8,325 bases of DNA from positions 1-8,325 of the forward strand of contig NZ_JACRSY010000064.1 of NCBI RefSeq assembly GCF_014384995.1, read 5' to 3'. The notes beneath the pieces were generated by a model that did not search any database, had not been told where the DNA came from, and saw only the letters and a list, made by a program, of their open reading frames with translations. Positions 5,812 through 8,325 of the stretch are shown here, one piece after another (position 1 is the stretch's first letter; every line of letters starts with the position of its first letter). Both the position numbers and the translations under genes were made by a program. This DNA comes from Zhenhengia yiwuensis (GTDB lineage Bacteria > Bacillota > Clostridia > Lachnospirales > Cellulosilyticaceae).

Positions 5812-5838
5812 TTATTCAATGAATAAGTGTAATAAACA

Positions 5839-5869
5839 AAAAAGGTATCACAAATCGTGATACCTTTTT
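5839..5869 (-). terminator. Intrinsic terminator of fba
   Basis: GGTATCAC (5844-5851) and GTGATACC (5857-5864) pair around AAATC, extended by five A:T pairs to a 13-bp stem. On the minus strand the stem ends in a run of T's, eleven bases past the fba stop codon. The T-run on the plus strand would also let it work in the other direction. Confidence 0.9.
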
Positions 5870-5880
5870 ATTTAAATGAA

Positions 5881-6744
5881 TTATGCTTGGTTTACAGAAC
5901 CGAATAATTCCATTTTTTCTTTTACTGTAGCTTTAATAGCTTCGAAGCCTGGAGCTAATACTTTACGAGGGTCGAATCCTTTACCTTCTAAGTCTTTACC
6001 AGCTTCAATGTATTTACGTGTAGCAGCAGCGAATGCTAATTGGCATTCTGTGTTAACGTTGATTTTAGCAACACCTAAAGAGATAGCTTTTTTGATCATT
6101 TCTTCAGGAATACCTGTACCACCATGTAATACTAATGGCATTGTACCTGTAGCATCAGCGATTTTTTCTAATGCATCGAAAGCTAAACCTTTCCAGTTTT
6201 CTGGGTATTGACCGTGAATGTTACCAATACCAGCAGCAAGCATAGTTACACCTAAATCAGCAATAGCTTTACATTCGTTAGCATCAGCGATTTCACCAGC
6301 ACCAACAACACCATCTTCTTCTCCACCGATTGAACCAACTTCAGCTTCTAAAGAAAGACCTTTTTCATTTGTTAAGTTAACTAATTCTGTTGTTTTAGCA
6401 ATATTTTCTTCGATAGCGTAGTGTGAACCATCGAACATGATTGAAGAGAAACCAGCAGCCATAGCAGCTTTAGCACCTTCGTAGCTACCATGATCTAAGT
6501 GAAGAGCAACTGGAACAGTAATGTTTAATTCTTCAAGTAAACCATTTACCATACCAACGATAGTTTTGTAACCACCCATGTATTTACCAGCACCTTCAGA
6601 TACACCTAAGATAACTGGTGAGTTGTTTTCTTGTGCTGTTAATAATACAGCTTTTGTCCATTCTAAGTTGTTGATGTTGAATTGACCAACAGCGTATTTA
6701 CCAGCACGAGCTTTATTAAGCATTTCTTTAGCAGAAACTAACAT
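5881..6744 (-). CDS. fba: Class II fructose-1,6-bisphosphate aldolase
   Basis: Cleaves fructose 1,6-bisphosphate to glyceraldehyde 3-phosphate and dihydroxyacetone phosphate (and the reverse) in glycolysis; EC 4.1.2.13. The 287-residue length matches the Bacillus FbaA type. HLDHG (82-86) holds the catalytic Asp84 and zinc ligand His85. EAEVGSIGGEEDG (133-145), NIHGQY with zinc ligand His177, VLHGGTG with zinc ligand His207, and INVNTE (228-233) for substrate phosphate binding are all intact. GGAGG lies seven bases before ATG 6744. Codon use is more uniform than in neighbouring genes, as expected for high expression. It has a clear promoter and terminator of its own, so it is monocistronic. 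Tagatose-bisphosphate aldolase is a close relative and cannot be wholly excluded. Confidence 0.95.
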   Translation of the reverse strand: MLVSAKEMLNKARAGKYAVGQFNINNLEWTKAVLLTAQENNSPVILGVSEGAGKYMGGYKTIVGMVNGLLEELNITVPVALHLDHGSYEGAKAAMAAGFSSIMFDGSHYAIEENIAKTTELVNLTNEKGLSLEAEVGSIGGEEDGVVGAGEIADANECKAIADLGVTMLAAGIGNIHGQYPENWKGLAFDALEKIADATGTMPLVLHGGTGIPEEMIKKAISLGVAKINVNTECQLAFAAATRKYIEAGKDLEGKGFDPRKVLAPGFEAIKATVKEKMELFGSVNQA

Positions 6745-6821
6745 GATATTACCTCCGTCAAATGGGTTATTCTATTTTAGAGAAAAATAATAAGAACTAC
6801 CAATTTTCCCTACCTTCAATT

Positions 6822-6850
6822 ATTATACCCTAAATGTCAAGTTGTGAAAA
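6822..6850 (-). promoter_or_regulatory. Promoter of fba
   Basis: On the minus strand TATAAT (6827-6822) is preceded at 17 bases by TTTTCA (6850-6845), four of six matches to the -35 consensus. A perfect TTGACA (6840-6835) also occurs but only seven bases from the -10, too close to be its partner. Predicted transcription start is near 6815, giving a leader of about 70 bases in which I see no recognisable riboswitch. Confidence 0.5.
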
Positions 6851-6925
6851 TATAAACTAGTAATTTTAATAGGTCAAAAATCAAAGAAAAATAGAGAATT
6901 TACTAGAAAAAATGACTATATTTAT

Positions 6926-6955
6926 TTGAAGTTTTAGAAAAAAGGAGTGTATAAT
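6926..6955 (+). promoter_or_regulatory. Candidate promoter of the DUF2812 gene
   Basis: TTGAAG (6926-6931) and a consensus TATAAT (6950-6955) are 18 bases apart, placing the start near 6962, about 26 bases before the ATG. The divergent fba promoter is about 75 bases away on the other strand. Inverted arms CTAGTAA (6857-6863) and TTACTAG (6900-6906) lie between them, but their significance is unclear. This promoter call conflicts with the use of the short ORF starting at 6954. Confidence 0.45.
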
Positions 6956-7004
6956 GGGAAATAAAGAGGGCAAATGGGAGAGAAAATATGAATACAGTTT
7001 ATAA
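6954..7004 (+). CDS. Candidate 16-residue leader ORF before the DUF2812 gene
   Basis: AAAGGAG (6941-6947) lies six bases before ATG 6954. The frame runs 16 codons (MGNKEGKWERKYEYSL) and stops at 7002-7004, overlapping the start of the next gene in a different frame. The ribosome site is better than many real ones here. However, the ATG overlaps a consensus -10 box, so it could be translated only from a transcript starting further upstream. It could equally be the decayed end of a lost upstream gene. Confidence 0.25.
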   Translation: MGNKEGKWERKYEYSL

Positions 7005-8136
7005 ATGGATACCATATGACTATTGGCAGACTACAGAATATGAAAACTGGCTTAAAGAGCAGGCTGCATCAGGATTAGAAATTCAACATGCCCGAAAGTA
7101 TTGGGGGCGTTTTAAAAAATGTTCTTCGAAGCAAGTAGAATATAGAATAAGCATTAGTAAAACAAGATTAGATGAGGAGGGTATGACAGATTTAGATTGG
7201 ATAGAGGTAGATAAAAATAGTGACTTTACACTTTATCGTTCATCTATGGCAAAGAGTAATAGTGCCTTATATAGGTATAAAGAGGAATACTTAGAGGACG
7301 TGACAGTACGTAAGAAACAGCATGCAGTAGGAATTTCTGGATTTAAATTAGGTATAGGACTTATTATAGGATTTTTTATCCTATTATTTATACTCAAATA
7401 CATTGTTATGCAAGAAAAAGTTAGTGTTATAGGGTTGGTTAAAGGAAATAATAGTAACCTTGGATTTCTACTATTTGTATATGGCGTAGGTTTTTATAGA
7501 GATAAAAGAGCAATTAATGGATTAAATAAGTTACAAAGTAGAATAGAAGAAGGGGATTTGTCTAAAGGGCAGAAGCCCCGTACCGTACAAAAGATAATCT
7601 ATATCCTATTACAGATAATGATGATAGCTTTATTTTTTACAACACTTAATTCTATATTTAGAGATGAACATAAGTTACCACTAGGCGATACTGAGTTGCC
7701 TATAGTAAGTCTAGTAGTATTAGAAGAGGACAGTCATCTTGTAAGAGATACGGAAGATGAAAAATATAAGTGGATAAATAGCTATAGTGAGTATGGGAGT
7801 ATTTTTGCAAAGCGTATGTATCAGGCCGATGAGCGCGGTTATATAACGGGCAGAGAAGATAAACAAAGACATCGAGAACTCAAGCAGGAATTCTATGAAT
7901 TAAGTTTTAAAGGGATGGCAGAACCTTTAGCACAAGAGTTGATGGATAAGCATGGTTATAGAGAAGCATTTAAGGAACTAAAAGTATCTGGATTAGATAA
8001 GGCCTATGTAGTACAAAACAATAGAGGCATCCAGCTTGTAGCTATTAAGAATAATCGCGTCTTATATTTGGAGTATAGGGGTGACGTAATACTAGAAGAA
8101 TTATTAGAAGAAGTAGTTAGAAAAATTATTTTATAG
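6988..8136 (+). CDS. DUF2812-type multi-pass membrane protein
   Basis: A 382-residue protein of unknown function. The N-terminal part (about 4-85) resembles DUF2812: an aromatic start (YKWIPYDYW), then EYENWLKEQAASGLEI (17-32), RFKKCSSKQVEYRISIS (41-57) and DLDWIEVDKNSDFTLYRS (68-85). Three hydrophobic segments follow: about 118-140, 154-170 and 202-222. The remaining 160 residues are charged and soluble, rich in Glu, Arg and Tyr. GGAG (6977-6980) lies seven bases before ATG 6988. Such genes often sit beside PadR-type regulators; none is seen in the window. Downstream, an IS3-type element begins 28 bases after the stop codon. Assignment to DUF2812 rests on pattern resemblance, so the family call is moderate while the coding call is firm. 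Confidence 0.75.
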   Translation: MNTVYKWIPYDYWQTTEYENWLKEQAASGLEIQHARKYWGRFKKCSSKQVEYRISISKTRLDEEGMTDLDWIEVDKNSDFTLYRSSMAKSNSALYRYKEEYLEDVTVRKKQHAVGISGFKLGIGLIIGFFILLFILKYIVMQEKVSVIGLVKGNNSNLGFLLFVYGVGFYRDKRAINGLNKLQSRIEEGDLSKGQKPRTVQKIIYILLQIMMIALFFTTLNSIFRDEHKLPLGDTELPIVSLVVLEEDSHLVRDTEDEKYKWINSYSEYGSIFAKRMYQADERGYITGREDKQRHRELKQEFYELSFKGMAEPLAQELMDKHGYREAFKELKVSGLDKAYVVQNNRGIQLVAIKNNRVLYLEYRGDVILEELLEEVVRKIIL

Positions 8137-8141
8137 AATGG

Positions 8142-8157
8142 AAAAAGAGGTTATCAC
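8142..8157 (+). terminator. Left half of a terminator interrupted by an insertion sequence
   Basis: AAAAAGAGGTTATCAC begins five bases after the DUF2812 stop codon. It has exactly the form of the 5' arm of an A-tract/T-tract terminator, much like the fba terminator (AAAAAGGTATCAC). The matching arm, which should read GTGATAACCTCTTTTT, is absent; only GTGAAC follows before IS sequence. The inference is that the element at 8165 inserted into the loop. Not a complete functional terminator as it stands. Confidence 0.45.
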
Positions 8158-8213
8158 TTTCATGTGAACTGCTACCCGTCAAGTAGACAACTAAAAAAAT
8201 AAAAAGTTGGGCA

Positions 8214-8222
8214 TGGTATGAT
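8214..8222 (+). promoter_or_regulatory. Candidate extended -10 promoter of IS orfA
   Basis: TGGTATGAT (8214-8222) fits an extended -10 element (TGnTATGAT) 47 bases before the orfA ATG. No -35 box is visible at the usual distance, as is acceptable for extended -10 promoters and for the weak native promoters of IS3-family elements. Confidence 0.35.
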
Positions 8223-8223
8223 A

Positions 8224-8268
8224 AAGTAGACACAAAGTTAAGATAAAATAGTGAAAGGTGGTCTACTT
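8224..8268 (+). repeat. Inverted repeat enclosing the orfA ribosome binding site
   Basis: AAGTAGAC (8224-8231) and GTCTACTT (8261-8268) are exact inverted copies. The loop of 29 bases holds most of the AAGGTGG ribosome site (8255-8261), and the right arm abuts the ATG. A transcript containing both arms could fold over the translation start. Confidence 0.55.
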
Positions 8269-8325
8269 ATGAGAAGAAGTTATGATAAACAGTTTAAAAT
8301 TGCTGCAGTGAAATTAGTTCTTGAA
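8269..8325 (+). CDS. IS3-family transposase OrfA, N-terminal fragment (continues beyond window)
   Basis: Nineteen codons are visible, MRRSYDKQFKIAAVKLVLE, a typical beginning of the IS3/IS150 OrfA helix-turn-helix (HTH_Tnp_1) domain that binds the terminal repeats. In such elements OrfA is joined to the DDE catalytic OrfB by programmed -1 frameshifting; that part lies outside the window. AAGGTGG (8255-8261) is seven bases before the ATG. The matching terminal-repeat sequence 80 bases upstream supports the call despite the short length. Confidence 0.85.
   Translation, partial: MRRSYDKQFKIAAVKLVLE

Larger units (their letters stand above)
8165..8325 (+). mobile_element. Left end of an IS3-family (IS150-like) insertion sequence, partial
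   Basis: The segment 8165-8189 opens TGAACTGCTACCC and closes AAGTAGACA. This follows the pattern of IS150-group terminal repeats, which begin TGTACTGCACCC and end in GTTGGACA. Eighty bases later orfA starts. The right end lies outside the window, so length, intactness and target duplication cannot be judged. A second copy of AAGTAGACA occurs at 8224-8232. Confidence 0.75.

Noticed and set aside
5876..6211. Plus-strand 111-residue open frame (and another at 6218-6421)
   Set aside because: Both lie antisense to the intact fba gene, have no ribosome site, and arise from its biased codon use.
6835..6840. Perfect TTGACA on the minus strand upstream of fba as the -35 box
   Set aside because: Only seven bases separate it from TATAAT, and no -10 box lies at 16-18 bases from it.
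1..8325. CRISPR array, tRNA, rRNA, known riboswitch or defence system
   Set aside because: Reading both strands shows no regularly spaced repeats, cloverleaf sequences, conserved RNA cores or defence-gene motifs.

Overview
The window is AT-rich (roughly one third G+C by eye) with strong Shine-Dalgarno sites, sigma-A-type promoters and U-tailed hairpin terminators. Together with a butyrate kinase, a class II aldolase and DUF4349/DUF2812 membrane proteins, this points to an anaerobic low-GC Firmicute of the class Clostridia. A Lachnospirales or Cellulosilyticum-like host is a guess from gene style, not shown by the sequence.

Layout. Bases 1-118 look like the right end of an IS200/IS605-type element: three consecutive hairpins and no complete gene. 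Next to it on the minus strand is a 50-residue gene (119-271) of unknown function with a good ribosome binding site. From 409 to 3004 the plus strand carries an NAD-synthesis pair and two short genes: a nadD-type adenylyltransferase, ammonia-dependent NAD synthase (nadE), an ElaA-like GNAT acetyltransferase overlapping the end of nadE, and uridine kinase (udk). An extended -10 promoter inside the 3' end of the nadD-type gene probably drives nadE and the acetyltransferase. Butyrate kinase (buk, 3145-4209) follows, behind two adjacent TTAAGnCTTAA palindromes. Its downstream hairpin also contains the ribosome binding site of the next gene, a DUF4349 lipoprotein (4287-5189).

A bidirectional terminator separates these from two minus-strand genes: a small membrane-anchored protein of unknown function (5227-5754) and class II fructose-bisphosphate aldolase (fba, 5881-6744), each with its own promoter signal. 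Divergent from fba is a DUF2812-type membrane protein (6988-8136). Just after it, the left half of what looks like its terminator is interrupted by the left end of an IS3-family (IS150-like) element, whose orfA begins at 8269 and runs off the window.

Functionally this is ordinary housekeeping metabolism bracketed by two different insertion sequences: NaMN to NaAD (nadD-type) to NAD (nadE), pyrimidine salvage (udk), ATP from butyryl-phosphate (buk) and glycolysis (fba). I see no defence system, CRISPR array, tRNA or rRNA. The most unusual points are the 50-residue gene at the IS boundary, the combined terminator/RBS hairpin at 4218-4286, the palindromes before a buk with no adjacent ptb, and the IS3 insertion within an apparent terminator.
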